DNA from: Asterias amurensis
Lineage: Eukaryota; Echinodermata; Asteroidea; Forcipulatida; Asteriidae
Assembly (NCBI RefSeq): GCF_032118995.1
Contig: NC_092657.1
Coordinates: 2,477,891-2,541,890, forward strand
Direction: 5' to 3'
Length of the DNA stretch: 64,000 nucleotides
Positions 22,812 to 35,600 of the stretch are shown piece by piece. The notes under the pieces were generated by a model that worked only from the letters and a program-made list of their open reading frames with translations, made no database searches and was not told the origin of the DNA. The position numbers and the translations under genes are program-made. The first letter of the stretch is position 1. Each line of letters starts with the position of its first letter.

Positions 22812-22901
22812 AGATGTTAAATTTGCATCGGGGATAATGAATATTAATTTTTATTTCAAAATAAAATTAATATTCTTAACCCCGATGCAAATTTAACATC
22901 T
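22812..22901. repeat. near-perfect hairpin
   Basis: AGATGTTAAATTTGCATCGG...AATATTAATTTT is followed by AAAATTAATATT...CCGATGCAAATTTAACATCT. The stem is about 40 bp with a loop of under 10 bases. It probably belongs to a small foldback element. Confidence 0.85.
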
Positions 22902-22957
22902 TATTGTTGCGGTACCCGCTGCCAAAACATGATTCGAACTGCCTCTAGCTACCGGGC

Positions 22958-23115
22958 AACCTCGGTAGTCTAGTTGGTAAGACACTGCTCTAGAATTGCA
23001 AGGGTCATGGGTTCGAATCCCACCCGAGTAACATGCCTGTGATATTTTTTCAAAGGACGCGGGAAAGTACTGAGTATACAGTGCTAAAACACATCGGTGT
23101 ATGGGTCAAAACCAA
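22958..23115 (+). repeat. tRNA-derived SINE
   Basis: A tRNA-like head (22958-23032) has a D-arm/A-box-like TAGTCTAGTTGGTAAGACA and a perfect B box GGTTCGAATCC. The acceptor stem pairs only partly (CTCGG/CCGAG) and the anticodon stem is poor. The body follows directly ('gatattttttcaaagga', 'gggaaagtactgagtatac'). This marks a SINE rather than a working tRNA gene. Confidence 0.75.
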
Positions 23116-23302
23116 AAATTAATAACTTGATATAGGCCTAAGTTTAACCCACAAAAGCTGGGGCCTGACTGAAACCAACAAATCTAAGATGGCCGTCGGA
23201 ATTTCCCCCAAAATGTATTTGGGGGTTTCATCATCATCACCTGACACATCATTCCAACTTTAATGACTGAGACAAAATCACAACAAACTGGAAGAGTGGC
23301 AA

Positions 23303-23546
23303 GGGCCCAATTTCATAGAGCTGCTAAGCACAGTAAGTTTGCCCTAACCATGACATTTTTTCCTTGATAAAAACAGGACTACCAAACCAATTTCCACGTA
23401 ATTTTCAGGATAAGCAAACAACAGCTAAATACCAGTAACAAGCAATATAAAACAAATTGAAATTTGGTTGAAAATCCTGTTTTTATCAAGGAAGAAATTG
23501 CATGCTAAGCAAACTTTTGTGCTCGGCAGCTCTATGAAATTGGGCC
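23303..23546. repeat. TIR element family M3
   Basis: Begins GGGCCCAATTTCATAGAGCT and ends with the complement (AGCTCTATGAAATTGGGCC). Inner arms 'ccttgataaaaacagg' and 'cctgtttttatcaagg' also pair. 244 bp, non-coding. Related pieces lie at 24335-24485, 29494-29545, 56525-56740 and 61256-61855. Confidence 0.87.
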
Positions 23547-24334
23547 AAGGTTCTCACCATGGCTCTCCATCCAAGCCCAGACCATTTTTAAGGAGAAAGG
23601 AGGATGTTCACTCCATTTTCAGGACTATTAGTGTACATGACTGTTGGTCGTTTACAATCTCTCGGGTAACGGGCCACCGTTCTTCATATCACATTATTTG
23701 CAAATATTACGTAACAATCCGCAAGTACAAACATGAAGCATCCGTGCAATAACACTACTAATAAATCAGCCTCCTGTTTTATCATCAAGTGAACAAATAA
23801 AAAACCTCATCTCCCCCTGGAAACTGTTGTTAGGATTCTACACAGGCAGCCTACAGACTTAGGAGACAACGTACCGAGAGCAGACGCGAAAACACGGGTT
23901 AAGTCTCGGCGTGTAAACAGCGGCTTTAGTCGGTGTTTTGGGCACAATCTGTCAAAAAAACAGGTTGTTTTTGCTGCCTACCAACTATTTGATGCGAGTC
24001 AATCAATCTGGGTGAGTAAAAAGTCAAATATGTATTTTAATATGGTTTTAAAAGTCACGTTATTGAGCAGTGGAATACTGCAAAAAAAAAGTTAATGGCG
24101 TGTGACATTTCAATTACCTTTATTGAGAAAATCCTACAAATCCAAACAATATTCCCGAGGTGTAGAACAACGCTCATCATTACTGCAAAGGCAGTGTTAC
24201 CATTTAATATTGACCTTAACAAAACATTTTTGAAAAAACAGCAGAGAGAAACATTGTCAGAGGGTAACTATGTTCAGCGACTGCTGAAAGGGTCAATACA
24301 TTACTGAATTCGGTAATACGCATAACACCAACCT
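23547..24334. other. intergenic tract; possible untranslated exon
   Basis: A less AT-rich block at 23830-24009 ends in a consensus donor GTGAGT at 24010. It could be a 5' untranslated exon of the CNBD2-like gene downstream, but nothing in the sequence proves transcription. No coding exon recognised. Confidence 0.25.
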
Positions 24335-24485
24335 GGGCCCAATTTCAAAGAGCTGCTAAGCACAAAAATTTGCTAAGCATGAAATTTCTTCCGTGAAAAA
24401 ACAGGATAACCAGGCAAATTTCCACGTGATTTGCAGGGTAAGCAAACAACAGCTGAAATAGTGACAAGCAATATGCAACAAATCT
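24335..24485 (+). repeat. left half of an M3 element
   Basis: Starts GGGCCCAATTTCAAAGAGCT and runs to about 24485. The matching right end is not adjacent; an M3 right end lies at 29494-29545. Confidence 0.7.
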
Positions 24486-26575
24486 ATACTATTACAAGCG
24501 TAACCCGCGCCATCTTGGATTGAAAATTAGAAGGTCCAGTGGCATGGCATCCTTGTGGAAATCAACACGATTAAGTGTGTGGAATTCAATACGTTTGTGT
24601 GGTTTCAGACGTCGGGTTGCAAGTCTACAAAACCCTGACCCAAACTCCCACTTTAACAAGTCATCTGATTGGAGAAAGTTTGGGCAGCGACCGTGTTCCA
24701 ACCACTGGTCGATGTTGTTACCAGACTTCCTAGAAATCTTTCTGACAGGCGACTCATTTGACAGTGTTTCGCAGATGGTTCTCCGGATTGGTTCACTCAT
24801 TGCCCCTTTCCTGCCCACCCGCCATTCGATCCGCCCTTTTTGGTCGGGTTACTTTCATGTTGTACTAAGCATGGTTTTCCGGATTGGTTCATTCATTGCT
24901 GCGCAGGGTCGAAAGGATCGAAGAGGCTGGGTGCCAGGACAAAACCGAAACAAATCTCACGAGTTTGCATTGAATGATTGAAGTAACTCACAGATTGATG
25001 TTTCGCAGGCGACCATGTGTCAACCACTGGTCGATGTTGTTATCAGACTTCCTAGACAGGTGACTCATTTGTTGAAAAGATTAAATGGAGTATATTTATT
25101 CAAAAAAACATTCACTTCCAAACGGCATGAGAATTATCATGATGGACAAGGATGGGATCAAACGGAAGCTTTATAATTTGGAAACATTGGGTAGGGCCGG
25201 CTATAGGTTGGAAGGTGTCTCAGGGAACTTTACAATTAATAACATTTTGGAGTTGGGGGGGGGGGCTTACACAAAGAGCCTACAACCGCTCCTTACATTC
25301 TGGTCAGTGTATTGTGAGTGGGTGTGGTGTTTGGTTTTGAGACAGGCCACATGTTGCTTGGTGAAGGAGGTCGCCGTGGGACCACTTTAGGTTGAAAGTG
25401 GGTGGCGACCTCGGACTTCCAAAAATCTCCATACAGAAATTGTACTATTGATGCAAAACGTATCTTGCTGTTTTTAAACTACGGATGCTAACTTGTGCCA
25501 GTAAACTCAAATGAGTACATCAATACCGTTTTAGAATATGGTCTGTTCATGGAGGTAGAGTGTTGCAGTTTCAGAGTTTACCCCATCACAGAAGTTTGTG
25601 ATACTTATATACGTACGACAGAGGCTGTTTTGAAGCTGTACAAAAGAACTTTGCATTTGGTCAAACTTGTTAAGCAAAACGGCATTAAGTTTCCTTTTGA
25701 ATAAGTCCATTCACAAAATTGGTTAGAGCAGTGTGTCGGTCAGGTCACAGAATGTACATTTTGCCAAATCCATTTTGTAGCCTAATTTAGCAGTCAGCCC
25801 GTTATTAACAAAAGAGACCTCATGCGGCTGAATGGGGTACATTTTTAGGAGTTTGTCTATTGACCCAAACTGGACGTAACAAACCCTAAAAATAACTTGA
25901 CATGCTTTCTGAAAGTGAAATAAGTTAGAGAAAATTAAGGAGTGAGGAAGAATTTATCATTTTTATTTAGCTTGTACGATATAGGGTTCCAGAGACATGG
26001 GATGTATGGAGGTTTATTCCTAGAGCAGCGTGAACATGAACGCGGTCAGAAAATGTGTCTTTTGTCGTTAAAATTTCGCGAGATGCAATAAGCCCAAAGT
26101 GACAATAAACAAAACACTTTTTTGACATTCACGTTAAGTGCTCCCGTAACGTGCAGCCTATTGACCAGAAAGTTTACAAGACCAATTCAGATGAGAATAA
26201 ACTAAAAAGAGGCCTACGCTCTTACCGCCCCCCGAAAAAAAAAACCCAAACAGTAGATAAATTAGATTTGTGGCACTCAGCATGTTCCGAAAACTCGCTT
26301 TACTTATAGTGCTGTAGCAACGCTATGTATCGTGGGCCGTGAAAATGTCATTTTTTGACGATGTTTTTTAAAAAGGAAATGCAAGCATTATGAATGTATA
26401 TTGAGTGTGTGGGGAAAGTTTTGGTAGGTAGTACAAAAGACACTTTAGTTATTGCTGGCTAACGGTCAGTTCCACCTATCAACGCTGATTTGAAAATGTG
26501 TAGCGTTAAGGAGGCCCAAAATATTAGACCCCTTTAAGGGCTCACGGGGGAGCCTTATAGTTTCTCAGAGATGCC
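24486..26575. other. non-coding tract with a diverged direct repeat
   Basis: The segment at 24687-24765 ('gcgaccgtgttccaaccactggtcgatgttgttaccagacttcc' region) recurs at 25011-25072. A 153-codon open frame at 24520-24981 spans this repeat and has no recognisable domain, so I do not call it a gene. A G-run lies at 25256-25266. Confidence 0.45.
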
Positions 26576-26605
26576 AAGTCCAGAGGCCAGCTATGCGTGA
26601 GATTT
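26576..26605 (+). repeat. direct repeat flanking the minisatellite (left)
   Basis: AAGTCCAGAGGCCAGCTATG then CGTGAGATTT, recurring at 29151-29180 with one difference. It brackets the 30-bp array. Confidence 0.8.
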
Positions 26606-26607
26606 TT

Positions 26608-29148
26608 CTACACAACCATACACAAGTCAATGGGAAACTACACAATCATACACAAGTCAAAGGGAAACTACACAACCATACACAAGTCAATGGGAAACTA
26701 CACAACCATACACAAGTCAATGGGAAACTACACAACCATACACAAGTCAATGGGAAACTACACAACCATACACAAGTCAATGGGAAACTACACAACCATA
26801 CACAAGTCAATGGACACTTCACAACCATACACAAGTCAATGGGAATTGACACAACCATACACAAGTCAATGGGAACCCACACAACCATACACAAGTCAAT
26901 GGGAAACTACACAACCATACACAAGTCAATGGGAAACTACACAACCATACACAAGTCAATGGCACTTCACAACCATACACAAGTCAATGGGAATTGACAC
27001 AACCATACACAAGTCAATGGGAACCTACACAACCAAACACAAGTCAATGGGAAACTACACAACCATACACAAGTCAATGGGAAACTACACAACCATACAC
27101 AAGTCAATGGGAAACTTCACAACCATACACAAGTCAATAGGAAACTACACAACCATACACAAGTCAACGGGAAACTACACAACCATACACAAGTCAATGG
27201 CACTTCACAACCATACACAAGTCAATGGGAATTGACACAACCATACACAAGTCAATGGGAACCTACACAACCAAACACAAGTCAATGGGAAACTACACAA
27301 CCATACACAAGTCAATGGGAAACTACACAACCATACACAAGTCAATAGGAAACTACACAACCATACACAAGTCAATGGGAAACTACACAACCATACACAA
27401 GTCAATAGGACACTTAATACAACCATACACATGTCAATGGTAAACTACACAACCATACACAAGTCAATGGAAACTACACAACCATACACAAGTCAATGGG
27501 AAACTAAACAACCATACACAAGTCAATGGAAAATTACACAACCATACACAAGTCAATGGGAAACTACACAACCATACACAAGTCAATGGACACTTCACAA
27601 CCATACACAAGTCAATGGGAAGTGACACAGCCATACTACAGACAATGGGAAACTACACAACCATACACCAGTCAATGGGAAACTACACAACCATACACAA
27701 ACCAATGGGAAACTAAACAACCATACACATGTTAATGGGAAACTACACAACCATACACAAGTCAGTGGGAAACTACACAACCATACACAAGTCAATGGGA
27801 CACTTCACAACCATACACAAGTCAATGGGACACTTCACAACCATACACAAGTCAAAGGGAAGTGACACAACCATACACCAGTCAATGGGAAACTATACAA
27901 CCATACACAAGTCAATGGGAAACTACACAACCATACACAAGTCAATGGGAAACTACACAATCATACACAAGTCAAAGGGAAACTACACAACCATACACAA
28001 GTCAATGGGAAACTACACAACCATACACAAGTCAATGGGAAACTACATAACCATACACAAGTCAATGGGAAACTACACAACCATACACAAGTCAATAGGA
28101 CACTTAATACAACCATACACATGTCAATGGGAAACTACACAACCATACACAAGTCAATGGAAACTACACAACCATACACAAGTCAATGGGAAACTACACA
28201 ACCATACACAAGTCAATGGAAAACTACACAACCATACACAAGTCAATGGGAAACTACACAACCATACACAAGTCAATGGACACTTCACAACCATACACAA
28301 GTCAATGGGACACTTCACAACCATACACAAGTCAAAGGGAAGTGACACAACCATACACCAGTCAATGGGAAACTATACAACCATACACAAGTCAATGGGA
28401 AACTACACAACCATACACAAGTCAATGGGAAACTACACAATCATACACAAGTCAAAGGGAAACTACACAACCATACACAAGTCAATGGGAAACTACACAA
28501 CCATACACAAGTCAATGGGAAACTACACAACCATACACAAGTCAATGGGAAACTACACAACCATACACAAGTCAATAGGACACTTAATACAACCATATAC
28601 ATGTCAATGGGAAACTACACAACCATACACAAGTCAATGGAAACTACACAACCATACACAAGTCAATGGGAAACTACACAACCATACACAAGTCAATGGA
28701 AAACTACACAACCATACACAAGTCAATGGGAAACTACACAACCATACACAAGTCAATGGACACTTCACAACCATACACAAGTCAATGGGAAACTACACAA
28801 CCATACTACAGGCAATGGGAAACTACACAACCATACACCAGTCAATGGGAAATTACACAACCATACACAAGCCAATGGGAAACTAAACAACCATACACAT
28901 GTTAATGGGAAACTACACAACCATACACAAGTCAGTGGGAAACTACACAACCATACACAAGTCAATGGGACACTTCACAACCATACACAAGTCAATGGGA
29001 CACTTCACAACCATACACAAGTCAATGGGAAGTGACACAACCATACACCAGTCAATGGGAAACTATACAACCATACACAAGTCAATGGGAAACTACACAA
29101 CCATACACAAGTCAATGGGAATATTCACAACCCTACACAAGTCCAGAG
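26608..29148. repeat. 30-bp-unit minisatellite with higher-order structure
   Basis: About 84 units of 30 bp with core CACAACCATACACAAGTCAA followed by TGGGAAACTA. Variants end TGGACACTT, TGGGAATTGA, TGGGAAGTGA or TAGGACACTTAATA; a few units are 27-33 bp. A block of 16 units repeats with a 480-bp offset: the variant run beginning AGTCAAAGGGAAGTGACACA occurs at 27851 and again at 28331. The unit length is a multiple of three and has few stops, so several frames on both strands stay open for hundreds of codons (decapeptide NHTQVNGKLH or equivalents). I read this as a by-product, not a gene. Confidence 0.97.
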
Positions 29149-29150
29149 CC

Positions 29151-29180
29151 AAGTCCAGAGGCCAGCTATGCGTGATATTT
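29151..29180 (+). repeat. direct repeat flanking the minisatellite (right)
   Basis: Copy of 26576-26605, preceded by a partial extra copy 'gtccagagcc'. Confidence 0.8.
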
Positions 29181-29680
29181 ATCAAAGCTCAACCCCCCCC
29201 CCCGCAAAAAAAAATTGCCAGTTTTAAAAGGCCTTTCGAAATCGCCGCCCAACTTTTTTTTTTTCTTTTTTTTTAAAAACTCAGAAATTTGACAAAAAAG
29301 TGTTCCAAAATTCATCAAAAACCTCTTCATAATAATCAAAACTAACATGAGGTACACAGCATATGTTGATGGTTAATGTGGAGGTACGATTGTGTCAGAT
29401 TATTTGACTAAAAATGATGTACAATATCCTTCGCTCACTTCCTCTGCCTGTTGTGTCTTCGCTAGTGGAAATTAATTCTGCTTTTATGAGGACGAAATTT
29501 CATCAAGCAAATGTTTGTGCTTAGCAGCTCTATGAAATTGGGCCCAGGGCGGCATAACTATGTCCAGTGTTTAACACTATCCGTGTTATGTAGGCAGTTA
29601 GACATTTTCCGTGCATTATTGATTCGGTTTAATACTACCCGTGCTTTAATTATGTGATTACGACCTTCATTGTTTCACAG
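29181..29680. other. non-coding tract before the CNBD2-like gene
   Basis: C-run and A/T homopolymers at 29190-29275. An M3 right end (…AGCTCTATGAAATTGGGCCC) at 29494-29545. Ends with the acceptor TGTTTCACAG at 29671-29680. Confidence 0.5.
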
Positions 29681-32600
29681 GAATATGGCCAATATGTACG
29701 CGAGAGTTATAGCCATTACTTCGGCCCCACCTGACCAGAGAGCCGACAAAGACATTGAGTTACTGCTTCCATGGTTTAAACGCAAAACTGAGCTGTTTTC
29801 TTCATTGCATAACGGTAAGGAATAAACAAAACACAAAACATGTATAGGCGACAGCTTGACTTAAAGGAACACGTTGCCTTGGATCGGTCGATTTGGTCTT
29901 TAAAAAGCGTTTATAACCGTTTGTTATAAAATGCATATGGTTAGAAAGATGTTTTAAAAGTAGAATACAATGATCCACACAAATTTGACTCGAAATTGCG
30001 TGGTTTTCCTTTTCGTTTAAGAACTAACTCAGTCGGCCATTAGATGGGAGTCAAAAATTTGACTCCCATAAATGGCCGACCGTGTTAGTCGACGAGGTAA
30101 AAGGAAAACCATGCAATTTCGAGTGATACTTGTCTATCTTATCTATCTTACCACATGCATTTCATAACAAACGGTTTCAAACACTTTTCAAAGACCAGTT
30201 CGTCCGATCCAAGGCAACGGGTTCCTATAAAGGTAGCACTGATCACCATATGCCAGAGGCCAGTAGTTTTCGTTTTGGGCGAGTAAACCCCATGGCCCGA
30301 GTCAAGAAGTCGTGTGTTCTTAATTCCATATTTAGAACAAAACTCCACTGTATAACATGTTTCAATAAAAAACAATTATGGGTCCAATAATATAGACTTT
30401 GAGTCTGATTAAATACCTTCATGAGCAACAGCTACCCATCTGCATATTCCTAGGGAATAGCAACAACATATAAAGTGCATTTCTTTATCTTAATGCAGTG
30501 TTTCTTCATCATTATCGATAAATCAATAAATCAATCAATCAATCAAAGGTCATTGTAGGGCGCCAAAATATTTTTTCTTCTTCTAATATTAAGGCGCTGA
30601 AGCACTGTTGAGTGGTTATTAAGCCTGGGGTGGATTTCACAAAGGTAGTCCTAACTTAGGACTAGTCCTAGGCAATGCTAAGAGATAGGACTGGTTCTAA
30701 GTTAGGACCAGTATAAACTCATCCTAACTTAGGACTGGTCCTATCTCTTAGCATTGCCTAGGACTAGTCCTAAGTTAAGACTACCTTTGTGAAATCCACC
30801 CTGATGGAACAGGTGAGCTTTACTAAGGAGTGTCTTGAATGAGGTGAGTGAGATGGCGTTTCTAATGTGTAAGGGTATCCTAATTTGTTTTGTACTTTTG
30901 TTCCTATAGATGTGACCAAGGATATTATCAAGAACTGTGTGTTTCGCAGATATGGAACAGATGACGTCATCATAAAGCAGGGAGACAAGGGTCATAGGTT
31001 AGTATCAGAATTAGTGTCACATATAGAAGCTAAATCAAAAGCTTCATTCAAGAATTCTCAACAACACACGACATGTTTTTTTTTCACCAATAGCTCAGAG
31101 TAGAATTTGGAATCCGGATGGTCTGTCTCGGTTTTGGATAGCAAAGACGACACATTACAGTCTAACGAAATCTCTCGTTACAATTTTTCTTTTAAATTGA
31201 TACATTTTCAACCTCTTTCTCATGACAGTTTTTTCATCGTGTTAAACGGTTCAATATCAGTTTACATCGCCGCCGACGAGGATGAACCTTCTACCAGCGC
31301 CCCCAGCGATGACCCAGAACAACCCAGAACCATCAGGGATGAGCTGGGCACATGCGTGAGATCACTTGGTAAGCTGATGATCAAAATCTCCCACCACCCC
31401 CCCCCCTTCCCCATTTATGACTGATTTTGTAAATAATCTTCGTAATCTTCGTAATTATTATGTTCGATTTTCACAGGCCCTGGTACCAGCTTCGGGGAGC
31501 TTGCCCTTATCGACTCCGGGAGCATTCGGAAGGCTTCGGTTATTGCCGATGAACCTTCGGATTTTATCGTTGTTGATCGGAAGTTGTACAGCCGCTCGCT
31601 AAAGTTCGCCCAGAAACGAGATCTTGAAGAAAAGAAGGAGTTTATAGAAAACCATCCTCTTTTTGAGTATGATTTATTTGTATATAATTTTTACTAATTT
31701 AAATTTAAACAGGTCAAACCAGCCAATATCACAGTATTTAAAAGCATACACTCGTCATTGATTTGCTTAGTTCATCCCTACACCATTATTTTTCTTTTAA
31801 CGTAGTAAGTGGAAGGCTCGACACAAGTCTATTCTTGCGTTGAGTTTACGGCGCAAGAGGGCGCTATTTGGAAATCGTTTGGTTCAACAAGGAGCAGTCG
31901 TACAGAACTTGCATTTCATCTTAAAGGGACAAGCAAAGGTGTCGATATCTCCATGGCGACAACCAAACCGAATGATTATCGAAAGGCAAGTCATAGAACA
32001 TTAATTTTATTAATTTGAGTGTTTAGTCATTTGCCTATTATTACATTTTTCTAAGAGCTCTGGTGATGGAAGTGACATCAACGTCTGTTGGAATAAGGAA
32101 AGAGTACTTAGGATGTCATCATCTCAGACCGTTTTTTTTTTTTTTAGAATGACGTCACCGTACGTTTGTGATGTCATCCTGCAGTAAATTATCCCATGAT
32201 CTGAATTCGGATGCGGCACTTCCAGAGCTTCGTATATTTCTTTATCTAGGGTGTGCCTAAAAATTGGCTCATCATACAATAACAACACGCCAGAGTGCCC
32301 CCACTATCATTTTTTTTTCTTCTTTTCATTTTCAATCTTTAGACAAAAACCTATTTAGACAGGGGCTGTCAAGCTTATACACAAGTTTAAGACTGACGTC
32401 TTGAGATGTGTAAAACCGCAAACCCCTATCAACGATAACAATAATTAAATAACTATAAAGACGTTAATCACCCAACCTACTTTTCAAAGTTAATCAATAT
32501 GTCACATTAAATTTTCCTCCGAAAGTGTGAGTGTGTATAATTATTATGTCAACAAAATTAATTCGAAAACGAAATTTGTTTCAACACGCAGAGACTTTGA

Positions 32601-35600
32601 GCAAAGGCCCGCAATAGCAATTAACGGTACCAAAGCGACTGAAACCAACACTAGGTCAAAGAGCGCCGCCAACGATATGACCATCGATGTTTGCACCATT
32701 GGCCCAGGGGACATAATAGGTAAACAAGACTTTGAAGAAAAAAAATAATTATTGTTCTTTAACCAGATAAGAGTTCATGGGCACTATGACCGATAATTCG
32801 TGATACCTTTTGCACTTGTAAACAATTAATTAATTTCCTGGCACGTGGCACGAAAGTGTATTATGGTTATATTTTTCAATTTCGAACTCGTTTTAGCCTG
32901 CCGAAATTCGTCCACAAAAAAATCGGTAAAACAAATGGGGTGATGCCAGCTACTGTGCAAACTATTGTAAAACATAAATTACACTTCTTGATTTCCCCAA
33001 AGGTGACTTGGAGGTGGCGTGTGACATCTCTGCGCATGTGCAGACTGTCACGTGTCTCGAAACTGTAGACACCTTCGTGTTAGATTGTGATAACTTCAAC
33101 AAGTTGGTGACGTCAAAGAAGAATACAAACACATTGGATGAATTGAGAGTTTCAGCAAAGATTAAACTGGCAGGACGGGCATACAGAGCCCAAAATCAAC
33201 CGTTGGTAATAATAACGCATTATAATTAAGAGAAAAAAAGTTGCTAGGTTGTTATTATCTATGAGCTTCATACTAGTATAAATTTAAGGTGTGTTTTGAT
33301 TGATAGTTGTTTTGTCTTAAAACAAATATAGGGGAAACGATCAAGTATCCTGCCTCAACGTCCAGACAGGCTCGATCCGTAAAAAAATGCAATGTGGGTG
33401 TTCCAACCATTGTGTTTGGCTGTTCACTATTTTCCGGCTTGACTTGGACGACGGAGTAAGCCAAAAATTGTATTTCATTATAATCCCTTGTGGTTTATAT
33501 TGAAATAATGATTGATCACACAAAACATGAGAAGTCATCTGCCAGCTCTACAATCAAGTACAGTACATACAGAACAGTAAACCGATTTGGGGATAAGTTA
33601 ATGCTAAATTCTTAAAATTTCACCGAATTTCAGATCTCATTTTTGGAAATTCTACTCAAGAAAATCACATCAGGAGAAACAACCCCAGCATCTCAAGACG
33701 ACATGCGCCCTGATTACTGGATGACACATCGAGGTCCTCTCATAGATAAGATCGGACCAGGGTCACTGTACCATCGAGTTCAGATGCTGAATGAAAAGTT
33801 GCGCCGGAAGAGGGAACGGCGAGAGAGGCAGAAGGCTGTTGAAAATCCAGGGGAGAGTTCTTCGAATGAACTCAACAAAATTACAGTCCCTAAGATTAAA
33901 GCTACAACTCATCCAGAGTTTATGTCAGCTTTTGTTGCTGAACAATCAGAACGAAATGAAGGAACAAAAGCTGAAATCAGTCAAATAAGCAGAGTCCCAT
34001 CATCACCATTAGAAATTGAGTGTAAAGACGAGAGACAGGAATCCAATGGAAACCAACTCGGGGAAAAACAAAGAATCCATGGAGTGCCCCAACTTTTCCC
34101 AACACTGCCTGATAATAAATGGGCAACACAAAGACATCCATCGACAGCAAATAGCAGCAGGGTGCAGCACTTTCATAGGTAAATTAATTTTACTTAATAT
34201 GATTTAATCATTTTGGGTTGAATAAATTTATTCTGCCACCGACGTAGAATTAAATCAATCATCCTTTGACTTTTACATGACCTTATTGGGCTCATGACAA
34301 TCTTAAGTGCGATAATATTAACTGCGAAGTAAAGTATGATGTCAAAATAAAAATTACAATGGTTGTGACAACTCATTGAATGCTACATGCATCTTAAGAT
34401 GAAATCTTAAGGGACAATGGCCTCTCCCATTCCTGAAACTAGCTCAATACCTGTGGAGTATGCAACACCGGGAGCCATGGCCGCACAGAATTACTTATCA
34501 CCCATATCAACAATCTCCACCCTCACAGGTATATAAACTTACTCCTGGGTAAAGAAGCAATTATGGTCAAGTATCTTCCTTAACTTACACAACTTTCACG
34601 ACCGGGATTCGAACCCACACTCTGACTGAGCCAAACTTGAGTTCGGCGCTCTAGACCGCTCGACCATGAAATGTAAATTTACCTACAAAAACCATTGTCA
34701 AGAAATGGATATAATTTGTGTATGTTTTTTATAATTTATTTCTTATTATAGACGAAGTCCTTCCAGCACACAAGTTACTATTCCTGCCAATTTCCTAAAT
34801 CAAAATCACCGACGAAACATTTCTAAAAGTGTGACAATCAGCAGGACAGAGAGTAGAACACGATGGGTGAGGTCGGCTCCTGCAACGGTATCAACATCCC
34901 CCAATGCACGCCGGACACCGGAAGACTCTGATGAAGTACGTAAAATAGATATTTAAAATTTTTAATATTGCAGGCCTTGAATCATCTTAAAGGGCGAGGC
35001 CGTCTTTGTTTTGCAAAGGGCACTTCCATTGGAAAAACTTAAGGTCAATGGGAGACCTTTGAAGGGGCACCAAGGCCAAAATACCAGGGGCAACAGAGGT
35101 CATGGCATCCATGTAATTCAGGCCTGATATTAGCGACTCAGGTTCGAGTTATCATCCACCAGTTCTTTTCAGATGAACTAAAACTATCCTCAACAGAGAT
35201 AATGGTGTAACTAACCTCACCTAAACACTTTCAACATGCTAAATTCCGAATAATAGGTTTGGTTTTTTTAGAGGATAATTATTATTTTGTCTGGGTTTTG
35301 TTTTATATATATTTGTTTTATAGAGACGGTCACAAAGTATTGTTGAACCTTACCCAAGGCCCACAACAAGCAAACTAATCGTATACACACACGGTCGAAT
35401 TAAAACACGTCGTTTACAATAAAAGCCATAATTATAGGCCTCTCATGGGATGAGTTGATGCGGAGGTTACTCTGCAAGAGGGCGCTATTTCAGACTATCG
35501 GTCTGATTAAAAGCCACGATCACAGACTTGGAACCATGATGATGGGTTGGCAACATGATTGTGTGGTGTGTGTGGGGGGGGGGGGGGGGGGGGGGGGTGC

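Noticed and set aside
22958-23032. tRNA gene
   Set aside because: A and B boxes are good, but the anticodon stem and acceptor stem pair poorly and a SINE body follows directly.
24520-24981. 153-codon open frame
   Set aside because: It spans a segment partly repeated at 25011-25072, has no domain I recognise, and is overlapped by a similarly open frame on the opposite strand.
26608-29148. CRISPR-like regular 30-bp repeats
   Set aside because: There are no unique spacers; units are directly contiguous. The surroundings are eukaryotic with spliced genes.
26593-29276. Long open frames (up to 385 codons) across the 30-bp array on both strands
   Set aside because: The unit length is a multiple of three and lacks stops in several frames, so every array of this kind gives long frames. 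Many overlapping frames on both strands are open at once, units with 27 or 33 bp shift them, and no splice or start context stands out.
33273-33538. Minus-strand frames in CNBD2-like intron 7
   Set aside because: Intronic; the segment shares the SINE tail word 'cccttgtggtttatattg' and shows no domain.
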